A DNA stretch of 64,000 nucleotides from DASYXZ01 sp035308965. Lineage in GTDB: Bacteria; Acidobacteriota; Terriglobia; UBA7540. Within the stretch, counting starts at the first letter, position 1. Each line of letters starts with the position of its first letter. Made by a program: the position numbers and the translations under genes. The notes below the pieces were generated by a model, which was given only the letters and a program-made list of their open reading frames with translations, had not been told where the DNA came from and searched no databases. The stretch is taken from the NCBI GenBank assembly GCA_035308965.1, contig DATGFN010000062.1, positions 248,001-312,000 of the forward strand. Reading direction: 5' to 3'. This document shows positions 33,363-44,606 of this stretch, piece after piece.

Positions 33363-34901
33363 CTAATTCTTGGAGCCGACCCCGACGGGTGCGGCGGCAT
33401 CGCGGGGAGAGCGCCCAAACTCGCTTCGGTGGCGGCTGTAAGTAAAATAAATCGTCAGTCCTATGGTCAGCCAGATAAAAAGTCGCACCCAGCTTTCGAG
33501 TGGCAAGCTGGCCATTAAAACCAGGCAACAGAAAATTGCGGCAATGGGGAGTGCGGGAACGAGCGGAGCGCGAAATCCGCGATGGCGCCCAGGCTCCTTG
33601 CGCCGCAGGACCAGCACACCCAGCGAAACCAGGATGAAGGCAAATAATGTTCCGATATTCGAAAGGTTTGCCAGTTCAGGCACGTCAAATACTCCTGCCG
33701 GAATTGCGACGAAAAACCCAGCCACCCAGGTGCTGACGTGGGGTGTTCGAAAGCGGGGGTGGACACTGGAAAAGAATCGGGGCAACAAACCGTCGCGCGA
33801 CATGGAATACCAAACGCGCGCCTGACCCAACTGATAAACCAGAAGCGAGCTGAGCATTCCGGTAAGGGCGCCCACGGTGACCCAGCGCTCGGTGCCGGTC
33901 AGGCCGATGGCGTGAAGCGCGTTGGCTACGGGTGCGTCATTGTCCAATGTTTTCCAGTGCTGAATGCCGGTCAGGATTACGGCAACAGAAACGTAAAGGA
34001 TGGTGCAAACGATGAGCGAAGCAATGATGCCGAACGGTACATCCTTTTGCGGGTTCCGCGTTTCCTCCGCAGCCGTGGATACGGAGTCAAACCCGATGTA
34101 GGTGAAGAAGACGATCGCCCCTCCGGTCAGCACTCCTTGCCAGCCGTTGGGCATGAACGGTTTCCAATTGGCGGGATGAACGTAACGCGAAGCGGCGAAA
34201 ACAAAGATCAAAATCGCCGCAATCTTAATGGTAACCATAATGCTGTTGGCGCCCGCGCTCTCACGGATTCCCCGAACCAGGAGAACGGTGAGGACCATCA
34301 CCACCAGGAAGCCCATTACATTAAAGTAAGAGCCCGTCCTAACCCCGGAACGAAATATGGGTTCGGCAAAATGCTTGGGGATGTGGATACCGAACCCGTC
34401 GAGCAGACTATTCACGTAGTCGGAAAAACCTACAGCCACAGCCATGTTGCTCACTGCATATTCCAGGATCAGGTCCCACCCGATGATCCAGGCTACGATC
34501 TCGCCCAGCGTGGCGTAGGTATACGTGTAGGCGCTGCCCGCTATGGGAATCATGGAGGCGAGTTCGGCGTAGCAAAGTCCAGCCAGCGCGCACGCGACGG
34601 CTACCAGGAGAAACGACAATGCGATGGCAGGACCCGCACCCAGCCGGCCGGTGGTGCCAACGGCGTTGCGGCCGTGCAGAAGCAGGTCCAACGGGGCTGC
34701 ATTCCAGATCGAGGGGACAAGTTGCGTCTGGCCCGACGCAGCCGTGCCGGTGAGAATGAAGATGCCGGTGCCAATGATGGCGCCGATGCCAAGCGCGGTC
34801 AGCGACCACGGCCCCAGCGACTTTCGCAGCCGGTGTTCGGGGTCGTCGGCGTCTGCCAATAATTTGTCGATGCTTTTGCAACGCAAGTATTGAGATGCCA
34901 C
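33363..34901 (-). CDS. APC-family amino acid permease
   Basis: Twelve-plus-helix transporter, 512 aa. The N-terminus LGPWSLTALGIGAIIGTGIFILTG is the APC consensus with the Gly-rich unwound first helix, followed by CYAELASMIPIAGSAYTYTYATLGE, and FFTYIGFDSVSTAAEETRNPQKDVP. Closest to the cationic/branched amino acid (YfnA/CAT) subgroup; substrate uncertain. GTG start with GAGAGG at 6 bases. A 9-bp GC-rich hairpin with one bulge (about 34915-34941) lies between it and the small basic protein gene upstream. Confidence 0.92.
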   Translation of the reverse strand: MASQYLRCKSIDKLLADADDPEHRLRKSLGPWSLTALGIGAIIGTGIFILTGTAASGQTQLVPSIWNAAPLDLLLHGRNAVGTTGRLGAGPAIALSFLLVAVACALAGLCYAELASMIPIAGSAYTYTYATLGEIVAWIIGWDLILEYAVSNMAVAVGFSDYVNSLLDGFGIHIPKHFAEPIFRSGVRTGSYFNVMGFLVVMVLTVLLVRGIRESAGANSIMVTIKIAAILIFVFAASRYVHPANWKPFMPNGWQGVLTGGAIVFFTYIGFDSVSTAAEETRNPQKDVPFGIIASLIVCTILYVSVAVILTGIQHWKTLDNDAPVANALHAIGLTGTERWVTVGALTGMLSSLLVYQLGQARVWYSMSRDGLLPRFFSSVHPRFRTPHVSTWVAGFFVAIPAGVFDVPELANLSNIGTLFAFILVSLGVLVLRRKEPGRHRGFRAPLVPALPIAAIFCCLVLMASLPLESWVRLFIWLTIGLTIYFTYSRHRSEFGRSPRDAAAPVGVGSKN

Positions 34902-34949
34902 GCAGGACCTCTCGGGCGGGGGTATGAATGCCCGCCGCCCATCACCTGA

Positions 34950-35105
34950 TTATTTTCGCGTCGCGGTACCCGGCCCCTTCTTCTTGACCTTGGGTTTCAA
35001 TGAACCGCGCGGTTCGGTCTGCTTGGGTTTGGGCGCTTGTTTCTTGCGCGCCGCCCGCTTCAGTTTTTTTCGCTCGGCACGGTCTTTGATTTTTGTGGTG
35101 TTCAT
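34950..35105 (-). CDS. small basic protein, 51 aa
   Basis: Starting at ATG 35105: MNTTKIKDRAERKKLKRAARK, then a Pro/Lys-rich tail ending GPGTATRK. About 40 percent Lys/Arg, no hydrophobic core, so probably disordered and nucleic-acid or ribosome binding. A TATAAT lies about 100 bases upstream on this strand (35201-35206) but without a clear -35. It is placed between pcrA and a permease gene on the same strand. No family recognised; a short real gene is likely but unproven. Confidence 0.5.
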   Translation of the reverse strand: MNTTKIKDRAERKKLKRAARKKQAPKPKQTEPRGSLKPKVKKKGPGTATRK

Positions 35106-35221
35106 AGTTGTCGATTCCGTTTTGTCAGATTTACTATTTAAAACAAGAATTTGATTGTTCGTGGTTGGAGCGGCATTAAGACTGGCCACGCCACTCCATC
35201 ATTATAACGGCGTATTTACCC

Positions 35222-37453
<2,232 letters not shown>

Positions 37454-37556
37454 TGCCGGCCGCGCGCGCGACCCGTTTCTCCTGATGGGGATTCAATCCG
37501 TAAACCGAGAAGGGTATTGTACACGATGCGACTGACCGCGACAAATGAGTGGGCGC

Positions 37557-39782
37557 TCAATCCTGATCGGATTCTTTCAGCCGCTCGCGATAGGCCTGGC
37601 GGGCAGATTCGTAGGCGCGTTCTGCATCCACAAATTCTTCAGGGCGAATCTTGGGCGCCTTCTGGCTCCAGCATTGATCCACTGCTTTCAGGCACCACTC
37701 CGCGCTTTTGCGCGAAGCGCGAATGGGCTTGCCGCCCACCAGGACGAAGATGGGATTGGTATGGGAAGAGGGAAGAATCCGCAAAGCAACCCAGCTGCTG
37801 CGATCGATCTTGTAGTTGAATTCGACCGGCCGAACCGTGCCGTCTGCAATGATTTCCTGGCGCGCCACGGGCAATCCATTGACCACCAATTCGAGTGGAA
37901 CTTTCCTCGAATCTCCGACTCGGGCACGCTCGAGGTCCCAATAGAGTTTCTCCGTATAAGGCAACTTTCGGATGTTTTCATCCGGCGCCTCGTCGAGCAT
38001 CGCAGCCACTTGGGCGGTAACCTTGACGTTGCCGGGCTGCGCCATCCGTAACTCGCTGCTCTCCACGCCTACTTGCACTTCGTTCACTTTGAAATTAAGT
38101 AAGTGACTCTTGCCGTCTGAAACATAGCTGCGGCCGGCGCGCACGCCTTCCAGCCAATCCTGATAAGTCAGCGCGCCCATCTCGCGAACGTAGCTGCGGC
38201 CAATACCCACGCGGTCCCCGTAAATGCAGGGGAAATCCGTTTCGCCGCTGATGCGCGTGCGGTAGCCGACGTTGAGCGTGTGATACCAGATGTTGAGCTC
38301 CCAGGCGTAGGGCGTGTCCATGGTGGAAATGAAGTCGGGCAGCCCTTCGGTCACACTCACGATGTATTCGTTGGCGCCGATGCCGTCAAAAGGGGGAACC
38401 TCGTCGGTGGGAAGTTTTTCTTCCTTGATGGCCAGCCCCCAACCCGAATGAGCATAGCCCACCACGGCGCCTTGCGCCTTTGCCCAGCGGAGGATGGGAA
38501 TGCCGTAGCTCGGCCAATCCTCAATTCTTTTGGTGCCGGGATAATCCTGGTCCTTCAGGCCGAGGAGGCAAAGGTGCCCGGAATGGCTGGACGGGAAGCC
38601 GGAAACTTCCACGTCATAACGCATCAGCGTATCTTTGGTGGAGAGTGAGTTTGCCTTCCCCTCAAAGAAAGTTTTCTGGAAGTACCAACCCGGGCCCCAA
38701 CTGAGAACTTCTCCAACGTTCAAATCCTCACCGAGAATATGCCGCATCATGTCCTTGGGATAAACGCCCTCGGAAGGCTTTTCGTAGTGCGCACAGCCTG
38801 CCGCGTGAATGTGGTGGTCGCCCGAATACCAACCCAGCTTCGCCGGGTTGATCCAACGCTCAAGCTTAATGCTCATCTCAACTGGATGGTCGCCCACCGT
38901 AAGATGGCGTGTTGTTTTGCGATACTCAGGACCCCGCGAACTTTCGAAGGTGTATTCGCCCGGCGGCAGAAGGACAGACTCGCCATCGGCCCGATAAATC
39001 TGGGGCTGGAAGGCAAAGTCAGGCGCGAGCCTTTTGGCCTGCGACGGATAGACCCGGCCGAGATTGTCTCGAATCAGAAAGGAAGCCGTGGTGGGTTGGC
39101 CGTCGAAGTCAGAAATGTGCAGGGTGACACGGGACGCGGGCTTCGCAACAAATAGAATGTCCACATCGTTGCGGAAGCCGAGGTCCTGCGTGCCTTGTCC
39201 GACGTCAAAACTCAGCTTGGCCTCGCGCTTTCCGGCGTCTCGCGAATACAAGAGAAGTATCCGGTATTCGAGTTCGAGGCCGGAGAGCCGGGGATGCATG
39301 GGCTGCTTGTCGTACATCAACAGGTCCAGGAATTTCCCCTGCACCTCGAAGTCGTTGGCTCCCGCAAGACGCCCGGCATTGGGGCTGTGAGCGGCAAGGA
39401 CGGCGGTCACGCCGGCCTGGTTGTGTACTTTTACCAAAAACGCGCGCCATCCCTGCTCCGCAAGCTCGGGCCGGGCCGCGCCCTGCTCCACTCTTATCCG
39501 GCTCTCTGGATTAATTTCCACTCCCACCAGGCAATGGCGGTCAAGAATTTTCTGGATGTCGCGAATTGACTCGGACGTATTCGCTGCCCCGTTCGAGAGC
39601 CGCCTCAGTTCCGTAGCATCCACGGCAGGCAGCGGGTCACCTATATTGGCGAGCGCGTCGAGCACTCGCACCACCTGTGCAGCCAGCGGTTGATATTCCA
39701 CCTGGGTCACCAGAGGAAGGTCGTCCGCGCGGCAGGTTGCGGCGAAGGCAAATACCAGTAGGGCGGCAGTCTTGAGACGCAT
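37557..39782 (-). CDS. secreted CehA/McbA-type PHP metallohydrolase
   Basis: 741 aa with signal peptide (about 1-19, ending CRA). A beta-rich N-terminal half is followed by a PHP-like hydrolase domain beginning GWYSGDHHIHAAGCAHYE, the HxH metal motif, with WAKAQGAVVGYAHSGWG later. CehA/McbA proteins hydrolyse carbamate or ester bonds, but large exported versions in Acidobacteria have unknown substrates. GGAGG lies 6 bases before ATG 39782. It is the last gene of a same-strand run (GMC oxidoreductase, ROK, SDR, this gene). Confidence 0.82.
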   Translation of the reverse strand: MRLKTAALLVFAFAATCRADDLPLVTQVEYQPLAAQVVRVLDALANIGDPLPAVDATELRRLSNGAANTSESIRDIQKILDRHCLVGVEINPESRIRVEQGAARPELAEQGWRAFLVKVHNQAGVTAVLAAHSPNAGRLAGANDFEVQGKFLDLLMYDKQPMHPRLSGLELEYRILLLYSRDAGKREAKLSFDVGQGTQDLGFRNDVDILFVAKPASRVTLHISDFDGQPTTASFLIRDNLGRVYPSQAKRLAPDFAFQPQIYRADGESVLLPPGEYTFESSRGPEYRKTTRHLTVGDHPVEMSIKLERWINPAKLGWYSGDHHIHAAGCAHYEKPSEGVYPKDMMRHILGEDLNVGEVLSWGPGWYFQKTFFEGKANSLSTKDTLMRYDVEVSGFPSSHSGHLCLLGLKDQDYPGTKRIEDWPSYGIPILRWAKAQGAVVGYAHSGWGLAIKEEKLPTDEVPPFDGIGANEYIVSVTEGLPDFISTMDTPYAWELNIWYHTLNVGYRTRISGETDFPCIYGDRVGIGRSYVREMGALTYQDWLEGVRAGRSYVSDGKSHLLNFKVNEVQVGVESSELRMAQPGNVKVTAQVAAMLDEAPDENIRKLPYTEKLYWDLERARVGDSRKVPLELVVNGLPVARQEIIADGTVRPVEFNYKIDRSSWVALRILPSSHTNPIFVLVGGKPIRASRKSAEWCLKAVDQCWSQKAPKIRPEEFVDAERAYESARQAYRERLKESDQD

Positions 39783-39845
39783 AACTTGCCTCCAATTCAA
39801 TTTTGGTTCAAATATTTTTCCGACTGGCATACTGGTATCACCAAA

Positions 39846-40580
39846 TCATTTTTTCCTGGGCGGCTGGGACGGGCGCAGCTCGATTCGGCTGGCGAGCGAG
39901 CTTGCCGGATAGGCATAGAGATCGACAACAGCTTTGGCGATGTCGCTTGCAGTCAGCTTCCATGCTTCGCGCTGCCTGGACCCGGGAGCCGCGGCAAAGT
40001 CCGTGGCCACGCTGCCCGGCATGATGTAGCTCACTCGAATACCGTCGTGGCGGACGTCCTGCATCATGGCCTCGCTGAATCCGTTCAACCCAAACTTGGA
40101 AGCGTTGTAGGCGCTTCCTCCCGCGAAGGGATTGATGCCGGCAAGACTCGAAATATTAAAGATGTACCCGCCGCCCCGCTTGCGCATCAGTGGAATGGCT
40201 TCGCGGCAACAGTAAAATACTCCGGAGAGATTGGTCTGGACGATGGAGTCCCATTCCTCCCGCGAAAGCTGATCGACGGACTTGAAGATTCCGATTCCTG
40301 CATTATTCACCAGAATGTCGAGCCCTCCAAAGCGGTCAGCCGCGCCCTGGATGACGTTGCGGCAATCTTCATAGCGGCGAACGTCGGCGATAATTCCCGC
40401 GATGCGATTTTTTGATCCTGCGCCGGATAAACTCTCAAGTGAAGTTTTTAACGACGCTTCGTCGCGCCCGCAGATAAAAACACTTGCGCCTCCGGCAAGT
40501 AGCGCTTGGGCGACGCTGTAGCCAATCCCCCTCGTGCCCCCGGTGACGACAGCGATTTTTCCTTTGAGTTCGGTGTCCAT
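39846..40580 (-). CDS. short-chain dehydrogenase/reductase
   Basis: Classical SDR, 244 aa: cofactor motif VTGGTRGIG, NNAGIG, catalytic Ser in NISSLAG, and YNASK (Tyr/Lys). Arg after the Gly-rich loop and in CGRDEAS suggests NADP. The likely substrate is a sugar or alcohol, given the neighbouring GMC oxidoreductase and ROK-family gene, but this is only context. 64 bases downstream of the ROK gene on the same strand. Cytosolic. Confidence 0.9.
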   Translation of the reverse strand: MDTELKGKIAVVTGGTRGIGYSVAQALLAGGASVFICGRDEASLKTSLESLSGAGSKNRIAGIIADVRRYEDCRNVIQGAADRFGGLDILVNNAGIGIFKSVDQLSREEWDSIVQTNLSGVFYCCREAIPLMRKRGGGYIFNISSLAGINPFAGGSAYNASKFGLNGFSEAMMQDVRHDGIRVSYIMPGSVATDFAAAPGSRQREAWKLTASDIAKAVVDLYAYPASSLASRIELRPSQPPRKK

Positions 40581-40644
40581 CGAAAATCCTCCAGGAGAAT
40601 TATTACCCGGTTAGCTTACGCTTGCAGAATGGGGAGGGCAACCC

Positions 40645-41862
40645 TCAGGTGAGCCGACGCAAGGCCGCCTTTTGTCCGCAAATTAGGGCGCAGTAAATCG
40701 CACCGTAAGTTTGCGCCTTGTCTTCAAGCGCGCTGATCTTGATCGGAGGCGTGATTTCTTTCTGGATACGCGTCACTACTCGGTTTAGCGTGGTGAGCAG
40801 AAGCTTGGGAGCGCCTTTCACCACACCTCCACCAAGAACAATCAAGTCCGGATCGAGAATCGCCACAATATCGGAAATCCCAACGCCCAACATGGTGAAT
40901 ACCTGGATGAGCGCCGCGCGCGCCTGGGGATTTCCCTGGCGGAAAGCTTCAAACACGAAATAGGCATCGCGCTCGGCAGCCAAATTGCCGGGCTGCGGAT
41001 TTGCGGCAGCGCCCAACCGCTTGCGGCCCTCGCGGGCAATACCCATTCCGGAAACGTGCGTCTCAAAATACCCGATGTCCCCAAAATCTTCGTCCCATCT
41101 GGGCCACTCGACATTCAGCCGGAAGAGTTCCCCGGCGGAACCGGTGCGTCCGCGCACAAGGTTGCCGTCCACCACAATTCCCGAGCCGATGCCCGTGCCC
41201 AGGGCGATGAAGACAAAACTCTGAACTCCACGTGCGACTCCCCTCCATCGTTCACCGAGAGCGGCCATGTTGGCGTCATTTTCAATGACCACCGGCAGGC
41301 GAAACTCTTTTTCCAGAGCGCGCGCCAGATGAATGTTTTTCCATCCCGGCAAATTGTTGGCAAAGGCAACCGCTCCACTTACGGGATCAACGGGACTAGG
41401 CACTCCGATAGCGATGCCTCGGAGAGCGAAAGGTCGCCTGGCCTGCTTGCCCACCCGGTTCGCAGTCTTTCCGCCGGGATGCTCATTGGCCGCCAGGGTC
41501 ACCATGCGCCGGAGGCCTTCTTTGATCTGGGCAATGAGTCTTGCCGGGCCGTCTTCGGGGCGGATCTTCTCGGTTGCGTCGCGCAGAATGTCACCGCGAA
41601 AATCAGCGAGTGCATAATGCAAGTGGCTGGCGCCCATATCAATTCCCACCACGCAGCCATACTCGGGGTTGAGCTCGATCATTTTGCGCTGGGTCGCAGT
41701 GCGGATTAACCCTTCCCGCAAGAGAGGACGCAGTTTCTTGGAGAGGGACGCCGACCGGGCATTCAGCGCCGGCGCAAGGCGGTTCAAAGTGATCCTGCCG
41801 GCGTCGGTAATTTCCTTCAGCACATCTTCAAGCCGGACTTCAACGCCAGGGTAATTTTCCAT
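40645..41862 (-). CDS. ROK-family protein with N-terminal helix-turn-helix
   Basis: 405 aa. Residues about 8-60 form a winged-helix-like region (EITDAGRITLNRLAPALNARSASLSKKLRPLLREGLI), followed by the ROK kinase fold: VVGIDMGASHLHYALADFRG, IENDANMAALGERW, and GTGIGSGIVVDGNLVRG. The zinc motif CxCGxxGCxE expected after the GAGE region is missing; that stretch reads VEWPRWDEDFGDIGYFE. It therefore resembles a ROK repressor that has lost the metal site. Begins 25 bases after the GMC oxidoreductase stop and may control this operon in response to a sugar. Confidence 0.85.
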   Translation of the reverse strand: MENYPGVEVRLEDVLKEITDAGRITLNRLAPALNARSASLSKKLRPLLREGLIRTATQRKMIELNPEYGCVVGIDMGASHLHYALADFRGDILRDATEKIRPEDGPARLIAQIKEGLRRMVTLAANEHPGGKTANRVGKQARRPFALRGIAIGVPSPVDPVSGAVAFANNLPGWKNIHLARALEKEFRLPVVIENDANMAALGERWRGVARGVQSFVFIALGTGIGSGIVVDGNLVRGRTGSAGELFRLNVEWPRWDEDFGDIGYFETHVSGMGIAREGRKRLGAAANPQPGNLAAERDAYFVFEAFRQGNPQARAALIQVFTMLGVGISDIVAILDPDLIVLGGGVVKGAPKLLLTTLNRVVTRIQKEITPPIKISALEDKAQTYGAIYCALICGQKAALRRLT

Positions 41863-41886
41863 GTTTCGATCGAACTTAATCTTTGT

Positions 41887-43554
41887 TCAGCCCAGATGGC
41901 CGAGGCGGAATTCTTCCGCGATGTGATCGCTGGCTCGCATGGCGAGCGTGAGGATAGTGAGTGTCGGGTTCTTCTCCGTCGAGGATACAAATGCCGCCGC
42001 ATCGGCTACAAAAAGATTTTTGACGTCATGACACTGATTGAATTTATTGACCACCGATGCCTTCGGGTCATCGCCCATGCGCGCCGTGCCCGCTTCGTGA
42101 ATGCTCCATCCGGGAGGCAGGACAGTAGTGCGTTCACTCATCACTTCGATTCCGGCGGCGTGGAACATCTCCTCCTGCGTGGCCACCATGTCTTTCGCCA
42201 TCGCCAACTCGTTCGATCCCCACTCGATATTAAACTTTAGAACGGGAATGCCCCAGGCATCGCGGACTTCAGGATCGATTTCCACGTAGTTTTCCGGACG
42301 CGCCAATACTTCCCCAAACGAACCGATGCTGAAAATGGTGGCGGAATTCTTTTTTACCTCTTCCTTGAATGCGGCGCCAAAACCGGGTATCTTGCGCGCG
42401 AAGCCGGGAAATTCCGAGCTGCCCCCTCCGCCCTCAAAACCGTAGCCGCGAATGAAGCCGGCTTGTTTGTCCTTCAGGTTGCGGAACCGGGGGATGTAGA
42501 TTCCGGTGCCGTCGGGACGCGCGTCATCAGCTAACGATCTGCGCCCCCGCAATTTGGGTACCACCCCCATGATGCTTCCCGCCATAATCTGCTCGCAAAA
42601 ATGTTTCCCCAGCGCACCGCTCGAATTGGCGAGGCCGCTCGGGAATTCTTCATCTTTTGAGTTCAGCAGAATCCTGGTGGATTCCATGCAGCCGGCGCCC
42701 AGAACGATCACTTTGCCAAAGGCCTCCCGTAATTCACGGGTCTGCCGGTCCACATACAGAACGCTTTTCGCTTTGCCTTCCTTGTTGCGCAGTACTTTCC
42801 AGGCTACCGCGTTGGTCCTCAAGGTGAGGTTGCCGGTTTTTTCCGCGATGGGCAGAAGCACTCCCGCAGAGCTAAACGATGCCGACACGTTGCAAACCCG
42901 CCCGCAGTGTCCGCAATAGTGGCAGGGCGCGCGGCCGTTGATGGGTTCGGTTGCGGTCGCCGATCGCCCGTAGATTACCGGCCGATCGGGGAATTTGGAG
43001 CGCATCGTGGAGCGGAAAATCGCCTCAGGACAGGTAAGCGGCACCGGTTTTAGGAAATGGCTGTCCGGATTATTTTCCAGATGCTCGGCCATGCCGCAAA
43101 CACCGATCATCTCTTCCACCCGGGTGTAGTACGGCTCCACGTCTTCGTAGCTGATGGGCCAGTTCACTCCAAATCCGTCGAAACTCGCCGCCTTAAAATC
43201 GCGCGGGCTGAAGCGCAGCGCCACCAGCCCCCAATGCAGCGTCTTGCCGCCCACGGCGCGCGCGCGCACCCAGGCAAATTTCTTTCCCGTATAGGGGTGT
43301 TCAAGTTCATTGACGAAGGTCGGCTTATTCCACTCGTTGACCACGTAATTGTATTTGGCCTGTTCAAGGGGCCGGATGCGCCCGCGGAAGGGAAATTCGT
43401 AAGGTTTTTTGTGATGCTGAAAATCGGTGGCCTGGTCGAGCTTTGGGCCCGCCTCCAACAACAGCACTTTGAGGCCTTTGAGGCAGAGTTCGGTGGCGGC
43501 CATCCCACCCGCGGCCCCGGAACCCACCACCACGGCGTCATAAACATCGGGCAT
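41887..43554 (-). CDS. GMC-family FAD oxidoreductase with 3Fe-4S-type Cys motif, copy 1
   Basis: 555 aa. FAD motif VVVGSGAAGGMAATELCLKG, VGGKTLHWG, and the C-terminal HEAGTARMGDDP... NLFVADAAAFVSSTEKNPT. Cysteines at about 211, 214, 217 and 221 (CHYCGHCGRVC) include the C-x5-C-x3-C spacing reported for the 3Fe-4S cluster of bacterial FAD-glucose dehydrogenase. Probably oxidises a sugar or alcohol and passes electrons to a cytochrome. No small Tat subunit is adjacent to this copy; one is adjacent to its paralogue at 45958-47661. First gene of the minus-strand run. Confidence 0.88.
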   Translation of the reverse strand: MPDVYDAVVVGSGAAGGMAATELCLKGLKVLLLEAGPKLDQATDFQHHKKPYEFPFRGRIRPLEQAKYNYVVNEWNKPTFVNELEHPYTGKKFAWVRARAVGGKTLHWGLVALRFSPRDFKAASFDGFGVNWPISYEDVEPYYTRVEEMIGVCGMAEHLENNPDSHFLKPVPLTCPEAIFRSTMRSKFPDRPVIYGRSATATEPINGRAPCHYCGHCGRVCNVSASFSSAGVLLPIAEKTGNLTLRTNAVAWKVLRNKEGKAKSVLYVDRQTRELREAFGKVIVLGAGCMESTRILLNSKDEEFPSGLANSSGALGKHFCEQIMAGSIMGVVPKLRGRRSLADDARPDGTGIYIPRFRNLKDKQAGFIRGYGFEGGGGSSEFPGFARKIPGFGAAFKEEVKKNSATIFSIGSFGEVLARPENYVEIDPEVRDAWGIPVLKFNIEWGSNELAMAKDMVATQEEMFHAAGIEVMSERTTVLPPGWSIHEAGTARMGDDPKASVVNKFNQCHDVKNLFVADAAAFVSSTEKNPTLTILTLAMRASDHIAEEFRLGHLG

Positions 43555-43653
43555 AGGATTTCCCCTACATAAATTACATTTAATGATCTGGCGATCTTTT
43601 CTTCAAAGCAGAGCAGTGGGGTCATTTGCCCGACGCGGGTGCTCGCGCGCCGT

Positions 43654-43734
43654 CATTCCCGCGAAGGCGGGAATCCAATCCACTAAATCATTAAAATGCG
43701 CGGACGAAAGACTGGATTCGCCTTCGCGGGAATG
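43654..43734. repeat. MITE/REP-like inverted repeat element
   Basis: The left arm (43654-43677, CATTCCCGCGAAGGCGGGAA then TCCA) and the right arm (43713-43734, TGGATTCGCCTTCGCGGGAA then TG) are inverse copies differing by two bases, around a 35-base centre. Each arm contains a smaller CCCGC/GCGGG palindrome. The 'GTCATTCCCGCGAA' theme is widespread in bacterial intergenic repeats. A second GC palindrome (CCCCGCCGAGGCGGG) follows directly. Confidence 0.65.
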
Positions 43735-43853
43735 CCCCGCCGAGGCGGGCCTCGAAATGAATCCAATTCCAAATGACACCACAGCCCAAAGCAGGAAAGT
43801 CTATCGCGGAATGGACGTGTTGCAAGAAGAAAGTTATGGGAGAAAGGAGCACG

Positions 43854-43926
43854 GTTGAATAGTTGAAAGTTAAAAGTTGAGGGCACCAGGTTCTTGACTC
43901 TTAACGTTTAACTTTCGACTCTCAAC
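43854..43926. repeat. imperfect AT-rich palindrome
   Basis: GAAAGTTAAA (43865-43874) pairs with TTTAACTTTC (43907-43916), and outer GTTGA pairs with TCAAC. The region is built from TTGAAAG/TTAAAAG-like words. It abuts the end of the CYTH gene and could act as its terminator stem or be an intergenic repeat. Confidence 0.4.
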
Positions 43927-44431
43927 TCTTAAGGATCATATCCGAATATGATTGCGCCACAATGTCCGACGCTTTGATGCCAAATAACTTCTGAAACCTT
44001 CGCGCTTGTTCTCGAATTTTCGCCACGCTCCCCCCGCGCGAAATGGCCTCGACCTCCACAAACTTTCCCAGGCCGCGAACCCGGTCGAGGTGAACCTTGA
44101 CGTTGCCCACAAAATAGATTTCGCGGCGCTTGTCCACCACCGCCAGAACGCCAATCGCAGCGGATAGGATGGCGCGAATCGAATTGCGCGGAGGAAGCAT
44201 CATCATTTCAATTTTCGACCTCCGGGCGCGGCCCGCATCCGTGCGCTGGTAAAAGATCAACGCATTCTCGATGCGCCCCTCGCGAATCTTCAGCCTGCCT
44301 GAGGGAACATGAAAATATGTGTCCACCTGGTGGTCGGTCCCAATGTATCGCGCGCGCAAACTCTTGAGCGCCATCCGCACCACGTCATCGCGCCTTAAAC
44401 GTGCTTTGAATTCGTAGTTGATTCGCTTCAC
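43922..44431 (-). CDS. CYTH-domain protein (class IV adenylate cyclase-like)
   Basis: 169 aa. CYTH tunnel-fold features: N-terminal EFKAR (ExExK-like), QVDTYFHVPSGRLKIREG, and KVHLDRVRGLGKFVEVEA. These resemble class IV adenylate cyclases and thiamine/tripolyphosphatases. The first motif reads Y-E-F-K-A-R, missing one acidic residue of the classical ExExK. Likely acts on a phosphoryl substrate with divalent metal; the exact substrate is unknown. Divergent from pyrR with overlapping upstream regions. Confidence 0.78.
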   Translation of the reverse strand: MKRINYEFKARLRRDDVVRMALKSLRARYIGTDHQVDTYFHVPSGRLKIREGRIENALIFYQRTDAGRARRSKIEMMMLPPRNSIRAILSAAIGVLAVVDKRREIYFVGNVKVHLDRVRGLGKFVEVEAISRGGSVAKIREQARRFQKLFGIKASDIVAQSYSDMILKS

Positions 44432-44606
44432 AGTTTTTACTTTACAGAGAAAACCGGGGTCGATATTGGACGTCAGGGCGCATAGCCTATATCATTTCCG
44501 GGAAGAATCCCGCAAAAATAATTGTGTTGTTCATCTCTGCCTGCATGCTGCATGCGACATGCCACCTATCCTCTCCCCGAATGCTATAATGCGCCCCGGA
44601 GGAAAT

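Noticed and set aside
33738..34862. 374-codon plus-strand frame
   Set aside because: Mirror of the amino acid permease; highly charged and repetitive, as expected from the reverse of membrane helices.
44432..44606. Possible PyrR-responsive RNA leader
   Set aside because: The TATAAT is too close to the start codon to leave room for a leader, and no anti-terminator/terminator pair was seen.
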